Shown one piece after another: positions 9,556-18,217 of a stretch of DNA of 64,000 nucleotides. Where the stretch lies: NCBI GenBank assembly GCA_963847665.1, contig CAWKAO010000003.1:643985-707984 (forward strand), in the 5' to 3' direction. The position numbers were made by a program, and so were the translations under genes. Position 1 is the first letter of the stretch, and each line of letters begins with the position of its first letter. Below the pieces are notes generated by a model that was given only the letters and a program-made list of their open reading frames with translations, ran no database searches and was not told the DNA's origin. Source of the stretch: CAWKAO01 sp963847665. GTDB taxonomy: Bacteria > Actinomycetota > Humimicrobiia > Humimicrobiales > Humimicrobiaceae.

Positions 9556-10230
9556 TTACTCTCCAATAATAACGCGGCAGGGCAATCCAGTAGTATTTAA
9601 AATTTTTAATGGGCAGACAAATAACTTAACTTTAAACTTACTGATATTTTCAACATTTGTTAATGGGGCCACAATATATATATTATTTTTAAAGATCATC
9701 GGCCACAACCCCTGTTCATTGTTTACATTATCTATAGAAGGAGTATCCATAGCCAGAATAAATGGCTTTTTACTTAAAATATATTCTAATGCATCCTTTT
9801 TGAGAAACCAGCAATGTGTTAAAAAATCAGGTTTTTCCCAGTGTTTACCCCATCCAGTAGCAAAAATGATATTTGCCTCTTCTGGAATAATTTCTTTTTC
9901 TGCTCTTTTTACATCTTCTAATGATATATAAGGTCGATTACCCTCTTTAGAAAGATTTTCAAGTTCAAATTTTAAAACATATGCATCAACTCCAAATAAT
10001 TTTTCTAATGGTACTTCATGGATTGGTCCAGCTTTTTTTAAACCTAAACAATGTGCTGGACCGTCAATATAGGTACCGGTAACCATAGAAAATCCATCAA
10101 ATGCCTGAGAATAAGCCTCAAATTCTAACCAGTCTGGGTGTTCAAGCTCTCTTATCTTGAAGTCCGGGAAAGGTTGGCCGTAGGACCACATTCCTTCATA
10201 TATAGGACCTGATGCATCTATAAATTTCAT
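9556..10230 (-). CDS. cyclase/kynurenine formamidase family protein lacking two consensus metal histidines
   Basis: 224 residues, with the fold of the cyclase family (PF04199). The family signature HxGTHxDxPxH appears as V50-T-G-T-Y54-I-D56-G-P58-A-H60, so the first two His are Val and Tyr while Asp, Pro and the last His remain. The downstream segment ATGWGKHWEK and AMDTPSIDN are typical. It is convergent with nagA (16 bp gap) and follows the aldo/keto reductase on the same strand by 20 bp. With ligands missing, the usual metal-dependent amidase/lactonase activity is uncertain. Confidence 0.78.
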   Translation of the reverse strand: MKFIDASGPIYEGMWSYGQPFPDFKIRELEHPDWLEFEAYSQAFDGFSMVTGTYIDGPAHCLGLKKAGPIHEVPLEKLFGVDAYVLKFELENLSKEGNRPYISLEDVKRAEKEIIPEEANIIFATGWGKHWEKPDFLTHCWFLKKDALEYILSKKPFILAMDTPSIDNVNNEQGLWPMIFKNNIYIVAPLTNVENISKFKVKLFVCPLKILNTTGLPCRVIIGE

Positions 10231-10250
10231 TTTGTTTTGACTCCTTTCAA

Positions 10251-11456
10251 TTAAAGATTTACTTCAAAATAATCAGAGATCCTGCCATTCTTGGCAAGGA
10301 TTGCATGCACTTTTTCAAGCTCATCAGGGATCGCTATCTCCTGGGGACATTTTTCAATGCATTTATTGCATTTCGTACACATCGATGCATTTCCATTTGG
10401 ATCTTTTTTATTAAGGCGATCTTTAGAACCAGCCAGATGCCTGTATCCTCTTTTTGTCAACCATCCCCTGAATTTGCTGCTGTCCAAATAAACGTCGTTT
10501 AAAATAGCAAAATTCTCCGGAATGTTTACCCCAGACGGACAGGGCATACAGTACTCGCATGCAGTACAGGGAACCAGTATCTTTTCCTGGTAGACCTTAG
10601 CCAGTTTTACAATAGTCTCTTCGTCCTCCCCACTAAGAGTATTTATGCCCGACCGGTCAGCAATATCACAATTCTGGTCGACCATCTGCTGTGAACCCAT
10701 GCCACTTAGCACTGCTGCGACCTCGGGGCGGTTCCAGAGAAACTGTAATGCCCATTCGACAGGTGACCTTTTATTTTTTGCTTTTTTCATCACTTCAAGT
10801 GCTTCAGCAGGCGGGTTTACCAGCCGGCCTCCCTTTAGCGGCTCCATGATCACCACTGCAATGCCTTTTGAATGTGCATAGACAAGGCCATCTGTCTTAG
10901 CCTGGAAATTAGTATCCATATAATTATACTGGATCTGGGCAATGTCCCAATTGTAATAATCGATGATCTCCTTAAATACTGGTAATGTATCATGAAACGA
11001 AAAGCCTATATGCCTGATAAGGCCTTTTTCTTTTGCCTTTTCCATTTTGCTGATCAGGTCCAGGTCTTTGATCTTATTAAAAGAACCCTTATTCAGTCCA
11101 TGGAAAAAATATCCATCTAAATAATCTGTCTGCAGTCTTTTAAGCTGCTGATTGAGAAAGCGGTCAAAATCTTCTGTCTTTCTTACTATCTGGATCGGTA
11201 ATTTGGTCACAAGGTGTACCCTGTCACGATAACTGCCCTTTAGGACCTGGCCAAGGATTTTTTCACTGTCTCCAAGATGATAGAACCATGCAGTATCAAT
11301 ATAATTGATCCCGCGGTCTATACCATGCCTGATGATCTTTATTGATGATTCTGTATCGGCTCTCAAACGGTTAAGCTTGCGGGATGGCAGTCTCATGCAA
11401 CCGAACCCAAGCGCAGACACTTCCCAGTCAAGTGAACCCATTTTCCTGTATTTCAT
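10251..11456 (-). CDS. aldo/keto reductase with C-terminal 4Fe-4S domain
   Basis: 401 residues. The N-terminal TIM barrel (1-280) shows the AKR start MKYRKMGSLDWEVSALGFG, the D-T-A-x-F-Y catalytic region, Lys in HLVTKLPI and His in GYFFHGL. The C-terminal part has two cysteine clusters, CTACEYCMPCPSG and CTKCNKCIEKCPQ, that look like 4Fe-4S sites, the second classically ferredoxin-like. This architecture is common in anaerobes and implies electron exchange with ferredoxin-like partners rather than NADPH alone. It lies 43 bp downstream of the ABC exporter pair. Confidence 0.92.
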   Translation of the reverse strand: MKYRKMGSLDWEVSALGFGCMRLPSRKLNRLRADTESSIKIIRHGIDRGINYIDTAWFYHLGDSEKILGQVLKGSYRDRVHLVTKLPIQIVRKTEDFDRFLNQQLKRLQTDYLDGYFFHGLNKGSFNKIKDLDLISKMEKAKEKGLIRHIGFSFHDTLPVFKEIIDYYNWDIAQIQYNYMDTNFQAKTDGLVYAHSKGIAVVIMEPLKGGRLVNPPAEALEVMKKAKNKRSPVEWALQFLWNRPEVAAVLSGMGSQQMVDQNCDIADRSGINTLSGEDEETIVKLAKVYQEKILVPCTACEYCMPCPSGVNIPENFAILNDVYLDSSKFRGWLTKRGYRHLAGSKDRLNKKDPNGNASMCTKCNKCIEKCPQEIAIPDELEKVHAILAKNGRISDYFEVNL

Positions 11457-11499
11457 ATTGTTTTACCTCTTTTTATTAAACTTATTTTTCATACTTTCT

Positions 11500-13293
11500 T
11501 CATTCTGTCTGCAATTGATACTGGAATTTATATAACTTATAGTATACCCCTTTCAGGGCTAAAAGTTCCTTATGTGTACCACGCTCAACTATCTGCCCAT
11601 GGGAGAGTACGATTATATTATCTGCATTTTTTATAGTGGAGAGCCTGTGGGCGATGACGATCGTTGTACGGTTTTTCATTATTCTGGACAGTGCATCCTG
11701 TATCAGTGCCTCTATCTCAGAGTCTATGCTCGAAGTAGCTTCATCAAGTACAAGAAGTATTTCCGGGTTGAAGACAAGTGCCCTTGCAAACGCGATCAGC
11801 TGCCTCTGTCCTACTGACAATATCTGGCCGCGCTCCCTTACATCGGTATCGTACCCATCCGGCAGCTTTTCTATAAATTTATGGGCATTGACATATTCTG
11901 CAGCTTCTCTGACTTTTTCAAGGGAAATATCTTTATTTCCGAGCCTTATATTGTCCAGGATCGTACCTGAAAACAAGAACACATCCTGCATTACTATCCC
12001 GATGTGCCTTCTCAGGTCAGCCAGGTCAAATTTCTTTATATCAATATCATCAAGACAGATACAGCCTTTCTGTATGTCATAAAACCTGTTTAGTATATTT
12101 ATTATTGAAGTCTTGCCTGAACCGGTAGCGCCGACTATTGCAATGCTGTTTCCACCTTTAAGTTCAAAGCTTATATCCTTTAAAATGTAGTTGTCCTCTT
12201 CATAAGCAAACCAGACATTATCAAACCTGATATCTCCGTTTACATCTTTTATCTTAACTGGAGTATCAGGAGAGACTATAGTGGATCTTTCAGCAAGCAG
12301 GGAGAAAATGCGTTCTGATGCTGCAATAGCTTCCTGAAGGATCCCGAATTTTTCGCTGAGGTCGCTCAACGGGTGAAAGAATTTTTCTATGTACTGGACA
12401 AATGCGACAAGGGTCCCGAGTGTTACAATACTCTTTATCACCTGGCCTCCTCCATACCAGATAATAAGTGCCACTGCTATTGTGCTTATAAAGGATACCG
12501 CAGGGAAAAACACAGAATAATAAAAAATAGTTTTAAGATACTGGTGGGTATAGTCTGCATTAAGTTCATCAAACTCTTTTTCATTCTGCTTTTCTCTTGT
12601 AAATATCTTAATAGTATTTATTCCTGTTATTGCTTCGTGCACATAAGAATTCATGTTTGATATCTTTGCCCTGATTATCTTAAATGATATCCTGACCTTT
12701 TTCCTGAAGATAAAAGTCGCTATTGCAAGAAGGATTAAAACCGAAAATGTCACGAGGGAAAGTTTCCAGTCAAGCGATAGCATTACTACCATTACTCCGA
12801 CTATCATGAAGATATCTCCAAAGAAAGTCACAATTCCGCTTGAAAGCATCTCATTTAAAGCCTGGACATCGGTGGTTACCCGTGTCAGGGTCCGGCCGAC
12901 AGGATTTTTATCAAAAAATGACATCTGCATCTTCTGGATGTGCCTGAAGATGTCCATCCGCATATCATACATTATTTTCTGTCCAAGAAACTCTGTAAGA
13001 TACTGCTGTATGTACCTTAGGATAAACTCTCCTATAAGGATTGCCCCGAAAAGGATGACGATATATATAAACCCCTCAAGCTGTCGGGGTGTCAGATAGC
13101 TGTCGATTGCTACTTTTATAAGATATGGGCCCGCTATCTCGAGTGCAGCTATTAGCAGAAGCAGGAAAATCGTAATTGCAAGCATAAATTTATATGGGCC
13201 TACATAACGGAGTAGGCTCAAAACCGTTCTCCTGTCAAGCTGCTTTTCTTCTATATCTTTTTCGAAAAAGCTACCCCTATTTGGTTTTTCCAT
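11500..13293 (-). CDS. ABC exporter half-transporter, catalytically consensus subunit
   Basis: 597 residues with a fused six-helix transmembrane domain (about 30-325) and nucleotide-binding domain (about 350-590). Motifs: Walker A GATGSGKTS, Walker B ILLVLDEATSSID with catalytic Glu, H-loop IAHRLS. Its signature is LSVGQRQL rather than LSGGQ. In heterodimeric exporters such as TM287/TM288 this subunit's altered signature faces the degenerate Walker B site of the partner. The partner gene ends 3 bp upstream, so the two are co-translated. The substrate (lipid, peptide or drug) is unknown. Confidence 0.93.
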   Translation of the reverse strand: MEKPNRGSFFEKDIEEKQLDRRTVLSLLRYVGPYKFMLAITIFLLLLIAALEIAGPYLIKVAIDSYLTPRQLEGFIYIVILFGAILIGEFILRYIQQYLTEFLGQKIMYDMRMDIFRHIQKMQMSFFDKNPVGRTLTRVTTDVQALNEMLSSGIVTFFGDIFMIVGVMVVMLSLDWKLSLVTFSVLILLAIATFIFRKKVRISFKIIRAKISNMNSYVHEAITGINTIKIFTREKQNEKEFDELNADYTHQYLKTIFYYSVFFPAVSFISTIAVALIIWYGGGQVIKSIVTLGTLVAFVQYIEKFFHPLSDLSEKFGILQEAIAASERIFSLLAERSTIVSPDTPVKIKDVNGDIRFDNVWFAYEEDNYILKDISFELKGGNSIAIVGATGSGKTSIINILNRFYDIQKGCICLDDIDIKKFDLADLRRHIGIVMQDVFLFSGTILDNIRLGNKDISLEKVREAAEYVNAHKFIEKLPDGYDTDVRERGQILSVGQRQLIAFARALVFNPEILLVLDEATSSIDSEIEALIQDALSRIMKNRTTIVIAHRLSTIKNADNIIVLSHGQIVERGTHKELLALKGVYYKLYKFQYQLQTE

Positions 13294-13296
13294 CGA

Positions 13297-15165
13297 TCAG
13301 ACCTCTTCTTCAAGTTCCTCAGCTAGCTGCTGTCTGTAGTACAGTTTTTGATAAATACCGCATTTTTTCATAAGGTCATCATGTGAACCTATCTCATTTA
13401 TTTTTCCCTCTTCCATAACTATTATCCTGTCAGAATCTTTTATGGTCGAGATCCTGTGTGAGATTATAATGGTTGTGAGTTGCTCAGTCTTTTTACGGAG
13501 ATCATTTAGTATAAGTTCTTCAGTGTTTGTATCGACATTTGAAAAAGAGTCATCAAGTATCAATATTTTTGGTTCCGTTATCAGTGCCCTTGCTATTGCC
13601 AGCCGTTGCTTCTGTCCTCCTGAGAGTGTTATCCCTCTTTCTCCAACGACAGTTTCATATCCTTTTGGAAAGTCCTTAACGTCCTCATCCAGATGGGCAA
13701 TTCTTGAAGCTTCCATAATAAGCGCTTCCAGTCCATCATCAGAAAGGCTTGAAAGAAACTCTTCTTTACCAAAGATGATGTTTTCCCGTATTGTCTTTGA
13801 GAAGATAAAAGGATCCTGGGTCACGTATCCGATTTTTTTGCGGATAAGATCAAGAGGAAGTTTTCTTATATCATGCCCATCTACCAGTATAACACCCTTC
13901 TGGGGGTCATAGAACCTGGGCAGAAGATTTACCACAGTTGATTTTCCTGAACCAGTAAAACCCACAATACCAAGTTGTGTACCTGCCTCTATCTCAAAAC
14001 TTATATCTCCAAGGACCCAGTTTTTATTTTTATTGTCATTTCCAGAGATGCCTCTGGCTGACTTTTTTCCGGCATCATCTTTTAAAGAATTTCCTTTTCC
14101 AAGAGACTCAAAATCAGGATGTTTTGGGTATTTAAAAAATACTTTTTTAAATGAGATACTACCGATGATATCATGGACCTTTACAGGATTTTTGGGCTCA
14201 TCAATATCAGGGGTGATGTCGAAGACTTTGTTAAGCCTGCCCATTGATACCTCACCCCTCTGGATAAGGTTAATCACCCAGCCAAGTGATATAAGGGGCC
14301 AGGTTATTGCGATTATATATGCACTGAACTGTACAAACTGCCCAAGAGTCAATGTCCCTGATATGACCTGTCTTCCCCCCAACAGCAACACTACAAGAGC
14401 GCCGATCCCACCTATAAGGATCATCAACGGCCAGAAAATGCTTCTTACCCGAGCAAGTGCCATATTCTTATTGATATAATCCTGGTTTAATCCGGAAAAT
14501 ACCTCTATCTCATTATTTTCCTGGGTAAAGGATTTAACGACTTTAATTCCCGCTATGCTTTCCTGGGTCCTTGCAGAAAGTGAGGCATATTGCTCCTGTG
14601 ATAATTTAAACCTGCTGTAAAGCATCGAACTCAATCTTGCAACAATGACAGGGAGGACCGGGATTGCAATAAGGGCAAAAAGCGTGAGCCTTACATTTAT
14701 GAAAAACATAACTGTAAGGGTCGATAAAAATACAAAAATAGTATTAAAAAAATTCATAAGACCTGGCCCGAGGAAGTTTCTTACAGCATCCATATCATTT
14801 GTCATCAGGGCCATGATGCTTCCTGTTCTATTGGACTCAAAAAAAGAAGAGTCAAGCCGCTGCAGGTGGGCAAAAAAATCGGACCTTATGCTGTATTCGA
14901 TCTTTCTTGATACACCTATGATAAGCCGGCGCATATAAAACCTGAACACACCTTCTAAAGCAGAGATGCCAATAAGGATCAGGCTATATTTTATTAGCTG
15001 TGGCTGGGAATCCGGATAGTTCTTTAAGCTGTCTATAACTATTTTTAAAAGCCATGGGATTGCTAATGCAGCGACATTTGTTGCAATGATATATATTATA
15101 CTTCCTGCAATCGCAAGCCTGTGCTTTCTAAAATATTTTAAAAGAGTCCTCAGCTGTTTTATCAT
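13297..15165 (-). CDS. ABC exporter half-transporter, degenerate-site subunit
   Basis: 622 residues, same domain order as the downstream partner. Walker A GFTGSGKST and signature LSGGQKQR are consensus, but the Walker B catalytic Glu is Asp (ILILDDSFSNVD), the hallmark of the degenerate site in heterodimeric exporters. An extra hydrophilic segment of about 30 residues, rich in Lys, Gly and Asn, sits between the first strands of the ATPase domain, before Walker A. It is the first gene of a leftward four-gene unit (this gene, partner, aldo/keto reductase, cyclase-family protein) and is divergent from the sigma-factor gene. Confidence 0.93.
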   Translation of the reverse strand: MIKQLRTLLKYFRKHRLAIAGSIIYIIATNVAALAIPWLLKIVIDSLKNYPDSQPQLIKYSLILIGISALEGVFRFYMRRLIIGVSRKIEYSIRSDFFAHLQRLDSSFFESNRTGSIMALMTNDMDAVRNFLGPGLMNFFNTIFVFLSTLTVMFFINVRLTLFALIAIPVLPVIVARLSSMLYSRFKLSQEQYASLSARTQESIAGIKVVKSFTQENNEIEVFSGLNQDYINKNMALARVRSIFWPLMILIGGIGALVVLLLGGRQVISGTLTLGQFVQFSAYIIAITWPLISLGWVINLIQRGEVSMGRLNKVFDITPDIDEPKNPVKVHDIIGSISFKKVFFKYPKHPDFESLGKGNSLKDDAGKKSARGISGNDNKNKNWVLGDISFEIEAGTQLGIVGFTGSGKSTVVNLLPRFYDPQKGVILVDGHDIRKLPLDLIRKKIGYVTQDPFIFSKTIRENIIFGKEEFLSSLSDDGLEALIMEASRIAHLDEDVKDFPKGYETVVGERGITLSGGQKQRLAIARALITEPKILILDDSFSNVDTNTEELILNDLRKKTEQLTTIIISHRISTIKDSDRIIVMEEGKINEIGSHDDLMKKCGIYQKLYYRQQLAEELEEEV

Positions 15166-15472
15166 ATATCTTCCATCTCAGGGATTACCGGATCTGGTAT
15201 TTTGTTATTATAATGGATTTGGATTATTTTGCATTTGTTTAATACAACCTAAACAAAACACCTATCTTTTTTCGTTTTAATCAATATAAGTAAGTTGTTT
15301 TTTATAAGGATAATAAAGGGCTAAAAATAAATTTGCATAAATTTATTTTATAACTACACTAGTAACGATTATTATTAACAGGTTAAAAGAAATACGGGTA
15401 TAAATTATTTTTTGTATTCAGGAGCCAGTATTTTTTTTTGTAAAGATTTAGACATAGAACAGTGTAGTTTAA
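15166..15472. other. AT-rich divergent intergenic region
   Basis: 307 bp between the ABC exporter gene (leftward) and the ECF sigma gene (rightward). It should hold promoters for both directions. I see no convincing sigma-70 pair, no RNA gene and no ORF of note. There is no clear Shine-Dalgarno before the sigma-factor ATG at 15473, suggesting weak or leaderless translation. Confidence 0.5.
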
Positions 15473-16048
15473 ATGGATAATATTTATAAATATTTAGTCA
15501 ATTATAAAAGAAGTGGTGAAAAAAAATGGTTTGATAAGATCTATTATCATTTCTTACCCAAAATCTATAACTATTTTTATTTTAATACATTTGACACCCA
15601 TATTTCAGAAGATCTTGCAAGTGAAGTTTTTTTTAAAATATATAAGAACATAAAAGACACAAAATTAAATAGCAGGACTTTAAATTCATGGATCTATAAA
15701 ATAGCAAAAAATCATCTGATAGATTACTTTAGGAAGAAAAAAATTTATACAGACAACATTTTATTGACTGACAATTATGATGATATTAATGATGACAAAT
15801 TAATTGATACTGATTTTTTTATAAAAAATAGTATTTTATTAAGAAAAGAATTTAGTTTTGAAAACCAGAAACTTATAAAAGCTATGGACCGGCTGACTTT
15901 GCTTCAAAAGAATATAATAATATTAATATTTATTATGGACCTGGACTATAAGACGATTGCAGATATCCTGATGAAAAAGGAGTCTACGGTCAGGGGTATA
16001 TTGTTTAGAGCATTAAATATATTAAAGAGTGAAATCGATTATGACTGA
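15473..16048 (+). CDS. ECF-type RNA polymerase sigma factor (sigma-70 family)
   Basis: 191 residues. Region 2 is visible around residues 25-95 (SEDLASEVFFKIYKNI, then WIYKIAKNHLIDYFRKKK) and region 4 near the C-terminus (LLQKNIIILIFIMDLDYKTIADILMKKESTVRGILFRALNIL), an HTH spaced as in ECF sigma factors. The reading frame overlaps the next gene by 8 bp (ATG 16041), so the two products are translationally coupled, as for sigma/anti-sigma pairs. Its regulon is unknown; the flavinylation module starting 1.1 kb downstream is the nearest candidate target (inference). Confidence 0.9.
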   Translation: MDNIYKYLVNYKRSGEKKWFDKIYYHFLPKIYNYFYFNTFDTHISEDLASEVFFKIYKNIKDTKLNSRTLNSWIYKIAKNHLIDYFRKKKIYTDNILLTDNYDDINDDKLIDTDFFIKNSILLRKEFSFENQKLIKAMDRLTLLQKNIIILIFIMDLDYKTIADILMKKESTVRGILFRALNILKSEIDYD

Positions 16049-16919
16049 AAAAGAACTGACTGACAGACAAATAGAAAAGATCTTATATAACTGTATCAAC
16101 CTAATGAGAAAAGGTTACGATCTTCAGTACTGTATGGACAAATTTAGTAAGTATAAAGATATTCTATCTGAATACTTTTTAATAATGAATAGTTTTAAGA
16201 TGTTAGATAAAAAGGCTATAGATCATGTAATGGAGAAAAGGATCTTAAATAGTATATATTCAGATGAAGTTTCCCCAAATGACCATGATGAACAGGTTGC
16301 AGTACAGATCCCAGATCAAAGAAGAAAGGTTTTTTTTCGGATATTAAAACCTGCAATAATATTTTTATTTGTATTTGCCTTACTTAATTTTTCATTTATT
16401 GGTTTTAGTTATGCATCCCAAGACAGTATTCCAGGCGATACCTTATATTCAACAAAGAGGAATATAGAGCAATTGAAATTGGTAATTTATCCCAAATCTT
16501 CGAAAAGCATAATTCATTTTCAGATTTTAAATAGTAGGATATATGAAGCCGAAAAATTATTTAATTCCAATAAAGCCCAAAAAACTGTTACAGATGTCCT
16601 CATCAGAGAAGCAGAAGAGGAGTTTGACCAATGCAAGAAATATGAGTATTTTGATGGTGCATCTGAAGAAGAATTTGAAGAAGCTATTCTGGATATAAAA
16701 GAAAGATCAGAAAAAGAATTCAATGAAGAGGCAGAAGAAAAATATGAAAATAATGATAATATAAAAGAAGATTCGAGTAAATCAGAAAAAGATTCAAATG
16801 AGTCAGAAGACCAGGAAAGTATTGAAGAGGAATCAAATGATACTTTAGATGAGGATAATAGCCCGGAAAAAGCTGAAGAAAAAGAAGATGAACATTCTGA
16901 AGAATCCGATCATGATTAA
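16041..16919 (+). CDS. membrane DUF5667-like protein, candidate anti-sigma partner
   Basis: About 292 residues from ATG 16041 (GTG 16029 is an alternative start). The N-terminal 100 residues are cytoplasmic and helical, followed by one transmembrane helix (AIIFLFVFALLNFSFIGFSYA). The extracytoplasmic PGDTLYSTKRNIEQLKLVI is the DUF5667 signature. The C-terminal 90 residues are an extremely acidic Glu/Ser/Asp-rich tail. Overlap with the sigma gene and a single-pass topology fit an anti-sigma factor, but no ZAS zinc motif is visible, so the role is inferred. The acidic tail resembles that of the flavinylated protein downstream. Confidence 0.75.
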   Translation: MTEKELTDRQIEKILYNCINLMRKGYDLQYCMDKFSKYKDILSEYFLIMNSFKMLDKKAIDHVMEKRILNSIYSDEVSPNDHDEQVAVQIPDQRRKVFFRILKPAIIFLFVFALLNFSFIGFSYASQDSIPGDTLYSTKRNIEQLKLVIYPKSSKSIIHFQILNSRIYEAEKLFNSNKAQKTVTDVLIREAEEEFDQCKKYEYFDGASEEEFEEAILDIKERSEKEFNEEAEEKYENNDNIKEDSSKSEKDSNESEDQESIEEESNDTLDEDNSPEKAEEKEDEHSEESDHD

Positions 16920-17119
16920 AAAGATAAAATAATTTTTTTAAGAAGCTAAACAAAAACCGCACTCTCTTTCGTTTATATACATAATAGTAATATAATCGAA
17001 ATAATGATTAACTTTATTTTTAACTAAATAATTAATAATATAATTATTTTTTTATTTAAAATTATATTCATTATTATTTCAATAATTAATTTTCAGTTAA
17101 TTTATTAAAGGAGAGAATA

Positions 17120-18181
17120 TTGAAAACAAAGATCCATTTTAAAAAGATATTGGTATCCTTTTTTGTGGTATTGGGCTTTATTTTTTATGGAGTCTATCAG
17201 AGGATAGATTCCAGCTTCCAAAATTTGGCAGGAAATTCTCCAGGAAACTCAACAGTTGCTGAATCTATACTTGAACCAGAAAGTAATACTGCAAAAAAAC
17301 AGCTGAAAGCTGAAGAAATTGAGATAAGTACAGCTGGTGAAACTGCAAATGCGCCAAAGAGTAAATTTAAAGATGGACAATATACTGGAAGCATAGAAGA
17401 TGCTTATTATGGACTGGTCCAGGTCAAAGGGATTATCCGGAACGGTAAGCTCACTGACGTCCAGTTCCTGAATTATCCAGACGAAAGGAGCTATTCAGTC
17501 GAGATAAACAAATTTGCTATGCCCATATTGACATCTGAAGCAGTTGAAACACAGAGTGCCCAGGTTGATATCGTTTCTGGAGCCACTAATACAAGCAGAG
17601 CTTTTATTGCTTCTCTGTCAACTGCTCTTAACCTGGCAGCAGTAGATAAAGATATGAATCCAGTAATCCAGGTACAGGTGCCAAAGGTAGACGCAGTTTC
17701 CAGTGCCACAAATGTTGCAAGTAGCTCCACAGGAGTGATCTCAGCAAGTCTTAGCCAGAGTGTCTGGACTGATGCAGTTTCCGGTGCCACAAATGTTGCA
17801 AGTACTTCATTGGGTGCACTTTCAGTAAGCTTGGGTCAGATTTTTGGGACAGATGCAGTTACTGGAGCGACAAACGTCTTAGATACTTCTACGGTTTTAA
17901 CATCATCAGATCAAAATCAGAATAGCCAGATAGATATAATTTCTGGAGCAACGAATATTGCAGATGCTTCTGTAAATCCAGCGTCAATAGTTCAGGAACA
18001 GACTTCACAGGTCGATGTGGTCTCAGGAGCTACTAATACAGGTAGCGGTTCAACTACAGTCACAAGTTCCGATCAGTCTGACAGCGAACACGATTCTGAT
18101 GATGAACACGATTCTGATGATGAACACGATTCTGATGATGAACACGATTCTGATGATGAACACGATTCTGATGATGATTAA
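17120..18181 (+). CDS. membrane-anchored multi-flavinylated FMN_bind protein with five 27-residue SGAT repeats
   Basis: 353 residues, starting at TTG 17120 behind AAAGGAG. Residues 10-27 form an N-terminal membrane anchor, and residues 82-175 a complete FMN_bind domain (GQYTGSIEDAYYGLVQVKG ... DIVSGAT at 150-156). Five further motifs follow at D191, D218, D245, D272 and D299, exactly 27 residues apart: DAVSSAT, DAVSGAT, DAVTGAT, DIISGAT and DVVSGAT. ApbE attaches FMN by phosphoester to the Thr of such motifs, so up to six (five if SSAT fails) FMN per chain are predicted. The repeats resemble the last 27 residues of the domain, so they probably arose by tandem duplication of its tail. The C-terminus is five EHDSDD repeats. 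Expected role: extracytosolic electron carrier. Confidence 0.88.
   Translation: MKTKIHFKKILVSFFVVLGFIFYGVYQRIDSSFQNLAGNSPGNSTVAESILEPESNTAKKQLKAEEIEISTAGETANAPKSKFKDGQYTGSIEDAYYGLVQVKGIIRNGKLTDVQFLNYPDERSYSVEINKFAMPILTSEAVETQSAQVDIVSGATNTSRAFIASLSTALNLAAVDKDMNPVIQVQVPKVDAVSSATNVASSSTGVISASLSQSVWTDAVSGATNVASTSLGALSVSLGQIFGTDAVTGATNVLDTSTVLTSSDQNQNSQIDIISGATNIADASVNPASIVQEQTSQVDVVSGATNTGSGSTTVTSSDQSDSEHDSDDEHDSDDEHDSDDEHDSDDEHDSDDD
17687..18079 (+). repeat. 81-bp coding repeat (27 residues) carrying the flavinylation motif, five units
   Basis: Units encode residues 190-216, 217-243, 244-270, 271-297 and 298-320 (the last shortened). Each begins [VTI]-D-x-[VI]-[ST]-[GS]-A-T-N. The motif period is exactly 27 residues in all four intervals, while the rest of each unit has diverged (Ser/Ala/Val-rich, then Gln/Ser-rich). 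DNA identity between units is limited to the motif region, so the array is old enough to be under protein-level selection rather than a fresh slippage product. Confidence 0.9.
18086..18175 (+). repeat. 18-bp perfect tandem repeat encoding EHDSDD, five copies
   Basis: Five head-to-tail, nearly identical 18-bp units (GAACACGATTCTGATGAT) encode residues 323-352 of the flavinylated protein. The identical DNA means copy number can vary by slippage or be mis-assembled. The acid and His content suggests metal or cation binding, or an extended, highly charged surface tail. Confidence 0.95.
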
Positions 18182-18217
18182 TTAAAATTAATTCGGAGAA
18201 CATTAATAAATATATCT

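Noticed and set aside
18086..18175. CRISPR-like repeat array
   Set aside because: 18-bp units are contiguous with no spacers and in frame with the flavin-protein gene.
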